Origin: Anoplopoma fimbria
Taxonomy: Eukaryota > Chordata > Actinopteri > Perciformes > Anoplopomatidae
Length of the DNA stretch: 64,000 bases
Reading direction: 5' to 3'
NCBI RefSeq assembly: GCF_027596085.1
Contig: NC_072465.1
Span: 11,956,857 to 12,020,856 of the forward strand
Shown: piece by piece, positions 1 to 56,705 of the stretch
Layout: the number at the start of each line of letters is the position of its first letter
Numbering within the stretch: the stretch's first letter is position 1
The notes under the pieces: generated by a model
What the model saw: the letters and a program-made list of their open reading frames with translations, nothing else
Told to the model about the DNA's origin: nothing
Database searches by the model: none
Made by a program: the position numbers and the translations under genes

Positions 1-215
1 ACCTTAAATTAAATACAAACACTAGCAAGTGTAACCCATTCCCCAAGATTACTATAATCAATAAAACTGTTTATGTTAGTGTTGTGTGAGAAACAGTTTT
101 TCCCCTACCCTTCCAATGTTCAGTTTAGATTTATAGATGGGGGCCTTCCCTCATTCCAGTGCACCCAGTTAAAATCTGAAGTATTATTTTTATTGTGCGA
201 GGATTTGTGGTCGCT
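1..215 (-). other. nampt: 3' flank / 3' UTR of nampt
   Basis: This is the sequence downstream of the nampt stop codon (minus strand). A minus-strand AATAAA is visible near 188-193, only about 25 bases past the stop. It could serve as a very proximal poly(A) signal, but the true 3' end probably lies beyond the window edge. Nothing else is recognised here. Confidence 0.35.
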
Positions 216-14800
<14,585 letters not shown>

Positions 14801-15100
14801 TGTTGTTGTGGATGAATGAATTAACGTAAATGTCACTTCAGTCTCCTCGTTGCAACTTAACAGGAGCGCGAGCCACAGGCAGACCGAGCGGCAGAGAAAG
14901 GGAACCTCTACGTCGAGTTATCGCGTCCGTAACCCCGGTGTTTCTACAGGGAGCTCGGATTCAGACGTTACAACACTGCTGAAACAGTCAAAGCTGTGCT
15001 CTTTTTTGTTGGTTGGGGGTTATTGTAAAGGGGCGGGTTTCAGTACGCATGGCCAAGAGCACGTCCTCCCACTCACCGCCTTTCTGATCTCGTACGTAAT
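14801..15100 (-). promoter_or_regulatory. nampt: nampt 5' UTR and likely promoter
   Basis: The 250-300 bp upstream of the start codon are richer in CpG than the surrounding DNA and contain a GC box (ggggcggg at about 15031-15038). No TATA box is evident, as expected for a housekeeping-type promoter. The transcription start cannot be placed from sequence alone. Confidence 0.5.
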
Positions 15101-15312
15101 GCTGCGTTCAAGGACAGGAGTTTTTTTTTGGAATACGTTAAAGGAGCATTCCGACATTTTGGACACTGCGCATGATCTAGCGATCTCTCTCATTTCTGCA
15201 TTCACCTCATACAGATTTTAATGTTAACTTGGGCGGCTTACTGCTTACTAATATCATTCTATTCGCAAATAATAAAAACCCAGAGGACTTTTTTTCTGTG
15301 GTGGTCTGACCA

Positions 15313-15352
<40 letters not shown>

Positions 15353-15385
15353 ATACCAGATATATATATATATATAATATATATA
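15313..15385. repeat. (AT)n microsatellite
   Basis: Imperfect alternating AT tract with a short interruption near 15351-15360. Confidence 0.9.
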
Positions 15386-15688
15386 AAAGAAATAATTTAT
15401 GTCAAACATTCCTTTTCAGAAAAAAAGATGAAAAAGATTTGAATTACTATCAACACTGCAGCCCTGTTATAATGGCGCATAGTGTAATTATTTGAATGTA
15501 AAATTGCTCATACTGTTATAATCAGCACTAAATGTAAGAAAACCATGAATACAATGCAAAAACATCAGTTTTGTTCAACATGTAATAAGTTATTCTATTA
15601 TTACATGAATAATGCAATTCATTCAGCACATAGTGTAATAAGTTAATAACAGAGTACTGTCCTTGTCTAATTAAAGGAACCCATCTAG

Positions 15689-15963
15689 TTAAAAATGGCA
15701 CACGTCCTTAATGTAAAGCAACTGGACTTTGTCTCTTTGTTCTAGGGGACCTTCACCAATTTTTTCCAAACTGATGAAGCCCCTTGGATGTGTGACAAAA
15801 CTCAGGACTACATGATATCCATATGAACCTTTACAGAAATCACGCTGAATTTCATATACTGGTTGATTCCTAGCATGTGAAGTAATTGTTCCAGAAATAA
15901 TTGTTCCAGCTACTTTAATTGTTATCTGATCCAAGCGGCAAACCATTTTAGATGAATATCTGC
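15689..15963 (-). other. Unassigned minus-strand open frame with an acceptor-like 5' edge
   Basis: An 85-residue frame from the ATG at 15944-15946 to the stop at 15689. The same frame stays open upstream to a T-rich run followed by 'acagttttgcag', which looks like a splice acceptor ending near 15964. The peptide (VCRLDQITIKVAGTIISG...) has mixed, protein-like composition, but I recognise no family. It sits immediately beside the MITE at 16067. It could be a terminal exon of an unknown gene, a transposon relic, or chance. Confidence 0.2.
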
Positions 15964-16066
15964 AAAACTGTAAAAAAAAAGGTCTGTCATTTCAGAAAAG
16001 TAAATAGTCATTTGCAATGTTTTGTGTCGGTCTTGCATAGATTTAATGCCATTTTTTCACTTTCCT

Positions 16067-16600
16067 TGAAGTGGCCCTATTATGCTTTTCCACTTTTCCC
16101 CTCTTCTTTAGTGTGTTATATATATATTTTTGTACATGTTAATGGTCCGTAGAGTGTAAAACCTGAAGTCCACGCCTAAAAGGAGTTACCCTCCCCCTCA
16201 GAATCACTGCTCCTGAGCTGCCTGAAACGGCTCCATTGAATTCTCTCCTTCACTTCCGTAACTTTATGAGGTCACAATGTTACAGAAGTAACGTAAAACT
16301 CCTTCTGGCTAGTATGGCCCTCAAACGACAAAAGAGAGAGACGGAGCTGAAGCTCCGGAGGAAGAGTTTTTGGAAATGTGACCAATCACAACAGAGCAGG
16401 CTAGCTGACCAATCAGGGCAGACTTTGCTTTCTGGAGGGAGGAGCAAGAGCTGCAAGAACATTTCAGAGAGAGGGCGAGAAGAGGTGCTGCAGGACAGCC
16501 AGGAAGACAAAAACAAGGTGGATTATGAGCATTAACGCATGTAAACATGTAACTGTAACTTGAGATAAAAATATGCACCCGGAAAATAGCATAATAGGGC
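16067..16600 (+). mobile_element. MITE with terminal inverted repeats (non-autonomous DNA transposon)
   Basis: Left end GGCCCTATTATGC, right end GCATAATAGGGCC: perfect 13-bp inverted termini about 530 bp apart. No transposase; the open frames inside are accidental. The target duplication is not clean. A related copy lies inverted in nampt intron 1 (12587-12965). Confidence 0.8.
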
Positions 16601-17677
16601 CTGTTTAAGATGCAGTGAAGATGGTAATGTCATTTTAAAACCAACTTGGTTTTTTGAAACCAGAAGTGACTTGATAGGGTGGAGCTAATACAACTGACAA
16701 TTCACTTTCATAAGGTAACACACTGTGAAAGGGTTGAAGTTGTAAGACGGAAACACAGACAACTCCTAGACCAGACAACACTGTTGAAGTAAACTGTCAA
16801 TCACAAGGTAGCCCCGCCCTGAAGCTGCTTCTTGACACAAGGTAACTCTCAAGAAAAGGAGCAATTCCATCACATTGTGTCTTATATATTTCTTCTGGCT
16901 GCATTGAGTGTCCACTATGTGCTGTTGGCATCATATGACACATGCCAAATACTGTCGTTGTGCACTTAATGGATGGAGTTTTACTGTTGCTTATAAAGGA
17001 CTTAAAAGTAAGGTCCAATCTTGAGGACTCCTGTGTTTTACCGGCATCAAAGAATCAGCACCCATAAAGGCTGCCTCACGTCGCCTGAATCTGCACCAAA
17101 AAGTTGCACTTTAACACACCACAAAGACTACAACCAATGGCCAACTAACACGTATGTTCTGCACCTGCGTGTGAGAAAACTTTCCAGATTCCAGGAACCT
17201 GTAAAGAGGAATATCTAAGGCTGCGGATACACAAGCCGTTGTTATGATACATACATGGAACAAAACAGCCTTTGCCAACCATTTTAACACCACTCTCGTT
17301 CAAAAGTTTGTTTTATTCCAGAGGACCCTTTTATTGTGAAAATACTTGAGTATTTAATGATTAGATGAGATAAAGAGGAAACATGAGAAGTTCAAGTTTA
17401 TTGTCATACATTGAAAAGCCCTTAAAAGCCTTCTGTGTGCCCACTTGACTTTACCTGTTTGCTTACTTTCCTCATATCCATTTCTCTTCTTATGCAGTGA
17501 TTTGCTTAAACTGATCAGCCAATCATGTGAGTGACTTCTCTCAACGACAGGCTCAGCTGCCGATTCAACATAAACCAGTGCAACAGACCTGGTGTGTCAG
17601 GGCCTTAAGAGAAATTCCCAACCCATTTTAGCTCTGAAAGTAGGTCTTTAGTCTGAGAGAAGTTAGAGGAAGTCCGG
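16601..17677. other. Intergenic stretch, mostly unassigned
   Basis: Includes a fragment (about 16785-16830) of the repeat family seen at 10480 and 56455; otherwise no gene or element recognised. Confidence 0.6.
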
Positions 17678-17890
17678 TCACAGTAGTGTAAGTTGTGCAA
17701 TGGGGCCCTTAACAGTAGTGTGCACTGGGGCCAGTCCCAGTAGTGTGCACTGAGGCCCGTCATAGTAGTGTGCACTTAGGTCCGTCACAGTAGTGTGCAC
17801 TGGGGCCCTTAACAGTAGTGTGCACTGGGGCCCTTAACAGTATTGAACTAGGGCCCATTACGGTAGTGTGGACTTGGGCCCACTTAACTA
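17678..17890. repeat. Minisatellite, ~30-bp unit
   Basis: About seven degenerate units built on 'cagtagtgtgcactggggcc' plus 'cttaa' or 'cgtca'. No open frame of interest spans it. Confidence 0.85.
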
Positions 17891-18265
17891 CCTTACGCCA
17901 CAGTAAGGTGAACATTTAGCTTTGAAGGATAAGTTCACCTTTTTTCAAGTCTGTATATAAACATAACTTACATTCCTATGTGGAGATTGAAGATGGTATT
18001 GGTAACTGCAAATTGTCCTCCTGTCAAAAGTGGCTGTAAAGTAATACTAAACTTAACTACGCAGGGGTGTAAATACTGACAGTGCTGGCAGTGCAGTTGC
18101 ACTGGGGGCCCCTGGACGGGGGGACCCTTAGAGAGTGCAGTCCTGAGAAAAATTTGTTGGGTTGAGAGTGGGGGCCTTGTGACAGAGACAGATTGCCACC
18201 TTGGAAATACATCTGTGTTTGAAGAAGAACTCAAGTGAAATAGAAATGGCGCCACTGACAAGTCG
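17891..18265. other. Unassigned intergenic stretch
   Basis: Nothing recognised; it leads into the 5' edge of the LINE copy. Confidence 0.5.
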
Positions 18266-21200
18266 ATGTTACCCACCCAAAACCCTATAGAGACTGTGTC
18301 TGCCCCACGGCCACTTCAATTATTTAAAGTCAACAGAAGAGGAGTTATACAAAATAACTTAATAAAAGTTAAGGCAACCAATGCAACAGTGCATCAAAAC
18401 AGGACAATTAAATGTGGACTCTTAAATATTAGATCTCTGTCATCTAAGGGTGTACTTGTAAATGATTTAATATCAGATAATCATATTGATTTATTTTGTC
18501 TTACTGAAACCTGGCTGTGTCATGAAGAGTACGTTAGCCTTAATGAATCAACTCCTCCAAGTTATATTAATACTCATATTCCTCGAGGCACAGGCCGATG
18601 AGGTGGAGTAGCAGCTATCTTTGACTCAAGCCTATTAATAAACCCTGAACCTAAATTAAATTACAACTCATTTGAAAGCCTTGTTCTTAGTCTTTCAAAC
18701 CCGAGCGGGAAAGCATTAAAGTCAATTTTATTTGTTATAGTGTACCGTGCACCAGGTGCGTATTCTGAATTCCTATCTGAATTCTCAGAGTTTTTATCAA
18801 GTTTAGTCCTCAAAACAGATAAAGTTATTATTGTAGGGGATTTTAATATTCATGTGGATGTGTATAATGATAGCCTTAGTACTGCGTTTAGTTCATTATT
18901 AGATTCTATTGGCTTCTGTCAGTGTGTACATAAACCGACTCACTGTTTTAACCATACCCTCGACCTTGTTCTGGTATATGGTATTGAAATAGAAAATGTA
19001 ATTGTCTCTCAACAGAACTCTCTTTTATCGGACCATTATCTAATAACCTTTGAATTTTTTCTACCAGAATGTACGATTAGGCAAAAGTTTCTACACTAGA
19101 TGTCTATCTGATAATGCTGTAGCTAAATTTAAAGAAGCGATTTCTTCAGGGTTTTATTCAGTATCATTGCTCAATATAACAGAGGACTCCTACGCTAACT
19201 TTAGTCCTCCTCAGATTGACCATCTTGTTGATAGTGCTGCATGCTCACTGCGAATGCCACTAGACTCTATAGCTCCTCTAAAAAAGAAGCTAATAAAAGA
19301 AAGGAGGTTTGCTCCATGGTATAATCCTCAAACCCGCGATTTAAAGCAAATATCGCGAAAACTTGAAAGGATATGGCGTTCCACCAATGTGGATGAAGCG
19401 CGGTTAGTCTGGCGAGACAGTCTTAAAATATATAAGAAGGCACTCCGTAATGCTAGAGCAGCCTATTATTCAGCATTAATAGAGAAAAATAAGAACAACC
19501 CCAGGGTTCTCTTCAGCACTGTAGCCAGGCTGACAGAGAGTCACAGCTCTGTTGAGCCGTGTATTCCTATAAACCTCAGTAGTAGTGACTTCATGAACTT
19601 CTTTAATGATAAGATTCTAACTATTAGAGAAAAAATGTATAATCTACTGCCCTCAACCAGTACCGATCGATCCACAGCTGTAGAACCTGAAATATATTTA
19701 GATGGCTTTTCTCCCATCGACCTTCAACAATTGACTTTAACTATTTCTAAGTCTAAACCTTCCACCTGTCTCTTAGACCCGATTCCGACTAGGCTGCTTA
19801 AGGAAGTTTTACCTTTAATTAGCAATTCTTTATTAGAAATGATCAATCTGTCTTTACTAACGGGCCATGTACCACAGGCCTTCAAACTAGCTGTAATTAA
19901 ACCTCTTCTTAAGAAACCTACTCTTGATCCATAGGTGTTGGCTAACTATAGACCCATATCTAACCTTCCGTTCCTCTCTAAGATCCTTGAGAAAGTAGTA
20001 GCAAATCAGCTGTGTGACTTTATGCATAACAATAGTTTATTTTAGGATTTTCAGTCAGGATTTAGAGTGAATAGCACAGAGACGGCACTGGTGAAAATTA
20101 CCAATGACCTTCTAATAGCTTCAGACAAAGGACTTGTCTCTGTACTTGTATTGCTAGACCTTAGTGCTGCATTTGATACCATTGATCATCAAATCCTATT
20201 ACAGAGATTGGAGCATCTAATAGGCATTAAAGGAACCGCACTTAGCTGGTTTAAGTTGTATTTATCAGACCGATCTCAGTTTGTATATGTAAACAATGAA
20301 AGCTCGATGAAAACCAGGGTCAGTCACAGAGTTCCACAGGGGTCTGTTCTTGGACCTATTTTATTTACCTTATATATGCTTCCCTTGGGGAATATTATCA
20401 GAAAACACTCAGTAAACTTTCATTGTTATGCAGATGATACCCAGTTATATCTATCAATTAAGCCAGACGAAACTAACCAGTTCTCTAAACTTCAAGCATG
20501 TCTTACGGACATAAAAACCTGGATGACCTGTAACTTCTTAATGTTAAACTCCGAAAAAACAGAAGTTATCCTACTAGGCCCAGATCACCTTCGAAATCAA
20601 TTAACTAACGATATAGTTTCTCTAGATGGCATTGCTCTAGCATCCAGCACTACCGTTAAGAACCTTGGAGTTATCTTTGATCAGGATCTGTCTTTTAACT
20701 CTTATATAAAACAGATCTCAAGGACAGCCTTTTTTCATTTACGTAACATTGCGAAAATCAGGCAAATCCTCTCTCAAAGCGATGCAGAAAAACTAGTTCA
20801 CGCATTTGTTACCTCTAGACTAGATTACTGTAACTCCTTATTATCAGGCTGCTCTAATAGGTCTCTTAGATCTTTACAGTTGATCCAGAATGCTGCAGCA
20901 CATCTTCTAACAAAAACTAAGAAAAGAGATCATATTACTCCAGTATTAGCTTCTCTGCACTGGCTCCCTGTTAAATCAAGAATAGAATTTAAAATTATTT
21001 TACTTACCTACAAAGCTCTAACTGGCCAGGCACCGTCTTATCTTAAGGAACTTATAGTTCCATATTACCCAACTAGAAAGCTGCGCTCAATCAATGCAGG
21101 GTTACTTGTGGTTCCTAGAGTATATAAAAGTAGGATGGGAGCCAGAGCCTTCAGCTATCAGGCTCCTCTTCTGTGGAACCAGGTTCCAGTTTCAGTCTGG

Positions 21201-21275
21201 GGGGGCTTAAGACCTTCCTTTTTGATAGCGCTTATAGTTAGGGCTGGCTCAGGTTCGCCTTGGTCCAGCCCCTAG
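18266..21275 (+). pseudogene. LINE endonuclease-reverse transcriptase ORF, disrupted
   Basis: The conserved frame runs as 18266-18601, a stop, then the same frame 18602-19099, a shift by one, 19050-19934, a stop, the same frame to 20045, a stop, and 20046-21275. Around 21200 the family-typical ending is replaced by a Gly-rich out-of-frame tail. Family-level resemblance is to Jockey-superfamily ORF2 proteins widely seen in fish assemblies. The catalytic aspartates of YADD are intact; the lesions are elsewhere. Confidence 0.85.
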
Positions 21276-21366
21276 ATATGCTGCTATATGCCTAGACAGC
21301 CGGGGGACTACCTAGGATACACTGAGCTCCTCTCTCCTCTTCTCTCACTCCCTCTTTATGTATTAA

Positions 21367-21890
21367 TCTCCTATTTATGCACATTACTGATTTTGCTTCT
21401 TCCCCGGAGTTCTTGTGCTTTCTCGCCTGGCAGGTTCCCAGGAATTGGGGTTATATTTGGACTGTCATCGTGCCACCTGCTGAGGCCCTGCTGACACCCA
21501 CTACTACTACCACTATCATTATTAGTCACATTACTATTATTATTGCCTGTACTATTACGCTTATTGACTTACTTCTACCCTGGAGTCTTTGTGCTTTCTC
21601 GCTTCACAGGCTTCTATAAATCGTGGCTGTACCTGGACCGTGGTCGTGCATCCTGCTACGGCCCTGCTGACACCGACTGCTACCACCATTATTATTACTA
21701 GTCACATTACTATTACTATTACCTGTACCATTAAGCATTTTAGCTTTACTTCCACCCTGAAGCCCTTTTTGCTTTCTCGCTCTGCAGGTTTCCATGAATC
21801 GTTGTGGTACCTGGACCGTAGTCGTGCCTCCTGCTGTGAGCCGACTGACACCCACTGCTACTTCGATTATTATTATTAATCACATTACTA
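21367..21890 (+). repeat. ~176-bp tandem units in the LINE 3' UTR
   Basis: Three units start near 21405, 21581 and 21757 with 'gagt(t/c)..tgtgctttctcgc', each followed by 'caggtt/cttc', 'acctggaccgt.gtcgtgc', 'cctgctgacacc.actgct' and ATT-rich text. The same organisation appears in reverse in the copy at 34009-34915. Confidence 0.85.
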
Positions 21891-22345
21891 TCCCTATTTT
21901 CATAATTATAATTCTACTATAATAATTGCTGCTGTTATTATAAGTAGTCTTATTATATGAATCATTTATGTCATATACATTGAATGTGTTGTATCTCTGT
22001 TATGCTGTTCATTCTGTACACATGACATCTATTGCATTCTGTCCATCCTGGGAGAAGGATCCCTCCTCTGTCGTTCTCCCATAGGTTTCTTCCTTTTTTC
22101 TCCCTGTTAAAGGGTTTTTTAGGGGAGTTTTTCCTGTGCTTTCCATTGTAAAGCCCTCTGAGGCAAATTTGTAATTTGTGATTCTGGGCTATACAAAATA
22201 AACTGAATTGAATTTAATTGAATGTTGTACACAGTCAAGTCTCTATTTGCTCTTGTGACAACAAGATAAACGACAGCTAGTTAAGCACAGTATCGGTCAA
22301 GACTGACAAACTTCTGACTGACTTTCATCCTTTTTTTTTCATTAA

Positions 22346-22450
<105 letters not shown>

Positions 22451-23745
22451 TCCAACCAAAATGCAAAACTTTAAGGTTATAAATTCCACATTTAGAGCAT
22501 TAATAGATGCAAACAACTATATATGTGAAAATATAGTGTAGTAAGGTCTACCTGCACTCATACTCCGGTTCCCCCCCAGGAAACCACAGTTAGCTCTGTC
22601 ATCACTGTTGCCATCATTTGTACTGTTAGCGCTGTACGCACTGTTAGCTCCTAGCCATCAGCTTAGCCGTCGATATGCTAGGTTTAGCCAAAAGAAATTC
22701 TCCCAGTGTTGTATTTTGCACCTTAAAGTATACTGCTATGCTGTATTATAACATGAAAAACGATGTAAGTTAGTACAGGAAACAGGTAGTGCTTATCTGA
22801 TCTTTTATGCTACAGTGGAGTTGGAGGTTTTCCTGTTTTTCTGATTGCTGATAGTGTTCTTTCTCAGGTTTTGATCATTCAAATTCGTCAGAAAGTTATG
22901 AATAGAAAAGAAAAGCTCAACAGCAGTAAAGTTTTCTTGTGTATTTTGTTGAAGGTTTGAAATACCCAATGTCATTTTATTTTTCTGCGGTTCAGGAAGG
23001 TCTCTTCATTGTGGTCTTACTGACCTCACACTCTTCCTAAAACAGCATTTTAGGTAGCATGTGAGGTCAGCTGTTTTTCAATGTTAATAGTTAAAGAAAT
23101 ATTGTGATTGAATGGTGAAACTACTGTATGTATCTTAATGAGGAGTTGTTGGAGGTTTTTAGATTTACGCTCTTTTTATCGTTAAATTGTGGTGAATGCA
23201 CTTTATTGTGTCTTTATTGTCTGTTAACCTCTTTTGTACAATGTGTCCAAAACTGTTTGAGAAATAAGTTTTTTATTAAAGTCACTCTAAGTGTAAATGT
23301 ACAAATAAGTCAAGTTTATTTCTAAAGCACATTTCATCAAACAGACTATATTGCTCATGGTTTGGGTTTAAGAGTCATGGTTCTGTTTGAGTTCAGTACA
23401 AAAACCAATATGCATAAGGTTCCATTTCTTTCCATTAACTTTAGTAAAATAATATTGTTGTAAAAATAAGGGACATTTCAAACATATCTGTATTACACTG
23501 TACAAACACTGAACAAACACTTTCTTAATTTGCTTGTGTTTTGTCTATTTGCATGTGTTTTCTTACAGTGTTTGTTTCATTTGCTTACACATCCATTTGA
23601 CACATAAAGTGCAATCATTGAAACTGACACTCAGAGAGAAAAACCTCAGCTCAAGTCTCCAAAACTTTAAACCCATTTTCTGCTCTGCACCTACAGTATA
23701 ATATATGAGGTGTTCTGCCACTTTTGTGTGTAGTTCTGGGAATTT
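22451..23745. other. Unassigned intergenic stretch
   Basis: AT-rich; near 23306-23340 a 'caagtttatttctaaagcac' phrase resembles the tail of a common fish repeat. No gene seen. Confidence 0.6.
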
Positions 23746-24225
23746 ATTTCAATTCAATTAGATTTATTTTGTATAGCCCAAAATCACAAATTACAAATTT
23801 GCCTCAGGGGGCTTTACAATCTGTACACATGCGACATCCTCTGTCCTTCCCTCACATGAAAAACTCCCCTAAAAAACCCCTTTAACGGGGAGAAAAAAGG
23901 AAGAAACCTATGGGAGAACGACAGAGGAGGGATCCTTCTCCCAGGATGGACAGAATGCAATAGATGTCATGTGTACAATATGAACATGTTTAAAAAAGTA
24001 AGACTACTTATAATAACAGCAGTGTATAAAACAGAATAATAATAATTATAATAAAAGCAGTAATGGTAGCAGAAATACAAATAGAATTTTGACTAATAAT
24101 AATAATAACAGTAGCGGTGGATGTCGGGCACGACCACGGTCCAGCTGTAACCACCATTCATGGAAACCTGCGAGGCGACAAAGCACAAAGACTCCGGGGA
24201 AGAAGCAAAGTCAGTTGGGCATTAA
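23746..24225 (-). mobile_element. Truncated LINE 3' end
   Basis: Minus-strand copy of the 3' UTR and tail of the family at 18266-22227: 'ttgtatagcccaaaatcac', 'gggctttacaatctgtac', 'ggagaaaaaaggaag', 'gagggatccttctccc', then part of one 176-bp unit. Confidence 0.85.
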
Positions 24226-25020
24226 TGGGACATGAATTCTTACAGACGGAGATAGAATTGTGTGTGGACACATGAACCCTGTTTTCAAAATCGTGCATAA
24301 GCAATGAAACAATGTTATTTGCAGTGTGTCGAGCATGTCGACCTTCAGTCTGTATAGGAATCTTTGGGGTTTGATATATGGATTTATCTTAATCCTGTGT
24401 GGGATGGTCCAAATACTTGATATATACGTGATATTGAAAAAAGAAATAGCCTAACAAACTGACTGACTGACTGACTGACTGACTACATCCATATTGTGCA
24501 TAGAAACATTGTTATTTTTGGTGTGTTGGATTCATGTATTCTGGTATCTAGCTTTATAAATAGAAAATAATCTAAATAATTTGAGATCCTGAAATTATCG
24601 ATGGTATGAGGCTGTATTTGAGACTCATACCTGTATTGAATAAGATTAAGTCTAACAAAATATAATAGATGTCCTCAATACATATATTTGGAAGCCTTTT
24701 TCATTTTTCATTTTTTATTTTTATGCTTTTTGTTGCTTTTTTTTTTTTGCACATGCCCGCAATTCAGGTAATTATGTTTTGTGAAGGTGATATCCCTGGT
24801 ATTACCTATAAGTGAGCAGGCAGACAGACAGACCAAACATGTTTTAAATCGTTAAATCAATAATGGAGTTACATTTCATTTGATCATTTATTGATATTAA
24901 ATCAGCGGTAGAGCTTTTATTGTGAAAGGCTTTGATTCCGATCTGCTGCTGTAGCCTGCAGTCTCTTGACTCAGATGGATCATCAGGTGGCCGTTCATCC
25001 ATTGTGCTCGCAGCCTGATC
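24226..25020. other. Unassigned stretch upstream of cadps
   Basis: AT-rich with a short (ACTG)n run at 24458-24484. GC content rises sharply after about 24950, where the cadps promoter region begins. Confidence 0.6.
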
Positions 25021-25051
25021 AAACTGGTCCCAGAGCAGCCGGGGATCGGGT

Positions 25052-25072
25052 TTCAGCACCGCGGTCAGCTCC
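25052..25072 (+). promoter_or_regulatory. cadps: RE1/NRSE (REST-binding site) candidate
   Basis: The left half TTCAGCACC matches the RE1 consensus exactly, the right half GGTCAGCTCC matches 8 of 10 (consensus GGACAGCGCC), and the spacing is canonical: 18 of 21 positions overall. It lies about 390 bp before the cadps start codon. REST represses neuronal and neuroendocrine genes in other tissues, which fits a vesicle-priming gene. Binding is inferred. Confidence 0.7.
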
Positions 25073-25099
25073 GAGCCCAGCCTCTTCCTCTCCCCCGGC

Positions 25100-25459
25100 G
25101 GCGGAGCACCATCACAGCGTTTCCTCCCGTCGTCCCTCCCCGCGACCCCTCCCCCTTTATATGCGCTCCCATGATAAACCCCTCCTGTGTGTCACTGACT
25201 GCTAGACTTGAAAGGTTTGGATATCACGCAACCAACTAGAGTCTACAACACTTTCATTGTTTGTTTTCCGGCTGAGACTGACTCGTCTTCTTCAGAGCCG
25301 CTCATCTGTCAGGTTTGAGCGTCTCAACAGCTGCTTCCCCCGGGTCTCTGCCTCTGTGGCTCACTCTCAATCTGATCAGCATCTCTTTTTCTACTTTTGC
25401 AGTCTGTACCTTTGCAGCAGCAGGTATAGCCTTTATTCTCCATCCAAGCCTCGGCCAGC
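25100..25459 (+). promoter_or_regulatory. cadps: cadps promoter / 5' UTR region
   Basis: GC- and CpG-rich sequence leading into exon 1. A TATA-like 'tttatatg' lies near 25155-25162, about 300 bp before the ATG; whether it is used is unknown. The start codon has A at -3 (cagcATG). Confidence 0.5.
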
Positions 25460-55959
<30,500 letters not shown>

Positions 55960-56454
55960 GTCAGTTCTCCATAGTATGGTGTTAACCGTATCATATATGT
56001 CCAGCTTTCCCCTTCAGTTGATTATTTCTGAGACATCATGGCATTGTTTGGGTTTGTTAGATCATCCTAACCAATTAGAAGTAGCTGATGTATCCATCCA
56101 GTTGGTGTGGCATTGGTTTGGTACTAGCAGTTATAGTTTTTTGATCAAAGAAACATGCTGATTTAAAAGTTATTTCCGGCCTACGAAGCTCTGAACCATA
56201 GACTGTATATAAGTGCATGTAGGCACTGTGACTGTAACTTAATTGGTGTGTGTACTGTCGTCTTAAAGCCTCAAGTTTTTCATTTTGGCCGGTAGAGGGG
56301 CTTGAACCACCAACCTTGTGGTTAACAAGCGCTCTTGGCTTTTTGCGCCTCAGAATTTTGTGACCAGAAGACCAGAGATTGGATCTCAGTTCAACCCTAA
56401 TCTAAACCATTTTTAGGCAACCGAAAGATTACAATTGACTCTCATGAACTGAAA

Positions 56455-56705
56455 ACACGATGTGGGGACTGGACAATGTTGTGATAGCGACCTGTCAATC
56501 AAAAGGCAGCCACACCCTAAAGCATACCCTGTTTTAAGTCTGTTTATCTCTAAATGGGACCATTATTTAAGGTCATTTTCTCATAGATTTCTATACAATC
56601 TGACTTCGTTTTGCAAACAGATGAGTCTCCCCCTGATGGCCAGTAGAAAGAATGCAGCTCTTAATGGCTTGGCAGTCAGTTTATACTTCACCAGACCTTG
56701 ATATA
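56455..56705 (+). repeat. Second copy of the 10480-10830 repeat family
   Basis: Shares 'gcgacctgtcaatca', 'aaagcataccctg', 'tcattttctcatagatttct', 'tctccccctgatgg' and 'agaatgcag' in order, with gaps. Confidence 0.75.

Larger units (their letters stand above)
18266..22227 (+). mobile_element. L2/CR1/Rex1-group LINE, long but inactive copy
   Basis: It encodes, in order, an apurinic-type endonuclease ([12 protein letters not shown] near 18414-18450, LFCLTETWL near 18494-18520, VIIVGDFNIH near 18825-18855), then a reverse transcriptase (LVLLDLSAAFDTIDHQ near 20145-20190, RVPQGSVLGP near 20330-20358, catalytic YADD at 20427-20438) and the conserved downstream domain (LNSEKTEV, NLGV, LDYCNSLLSG, LHWLPV). 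The 3' UTR has three ~176-bp tandem units, and the end is AT-rich (GAATTGAAT type). The frame is broken by stops at 18599-18601, 19932-19934 and 20043-20045 and frameshifts near 19080 and 21200, so it cannot act. The 5' edge is approximate; ORF1 is absent or truncated. Confidence 0.9.

Noticed and set aside
16236..16578. Open frames of 78-99 residues on both strands
   Set aside because: They lie inside a non-coding MITE and are interrupted in the related copy at 12587-12965.
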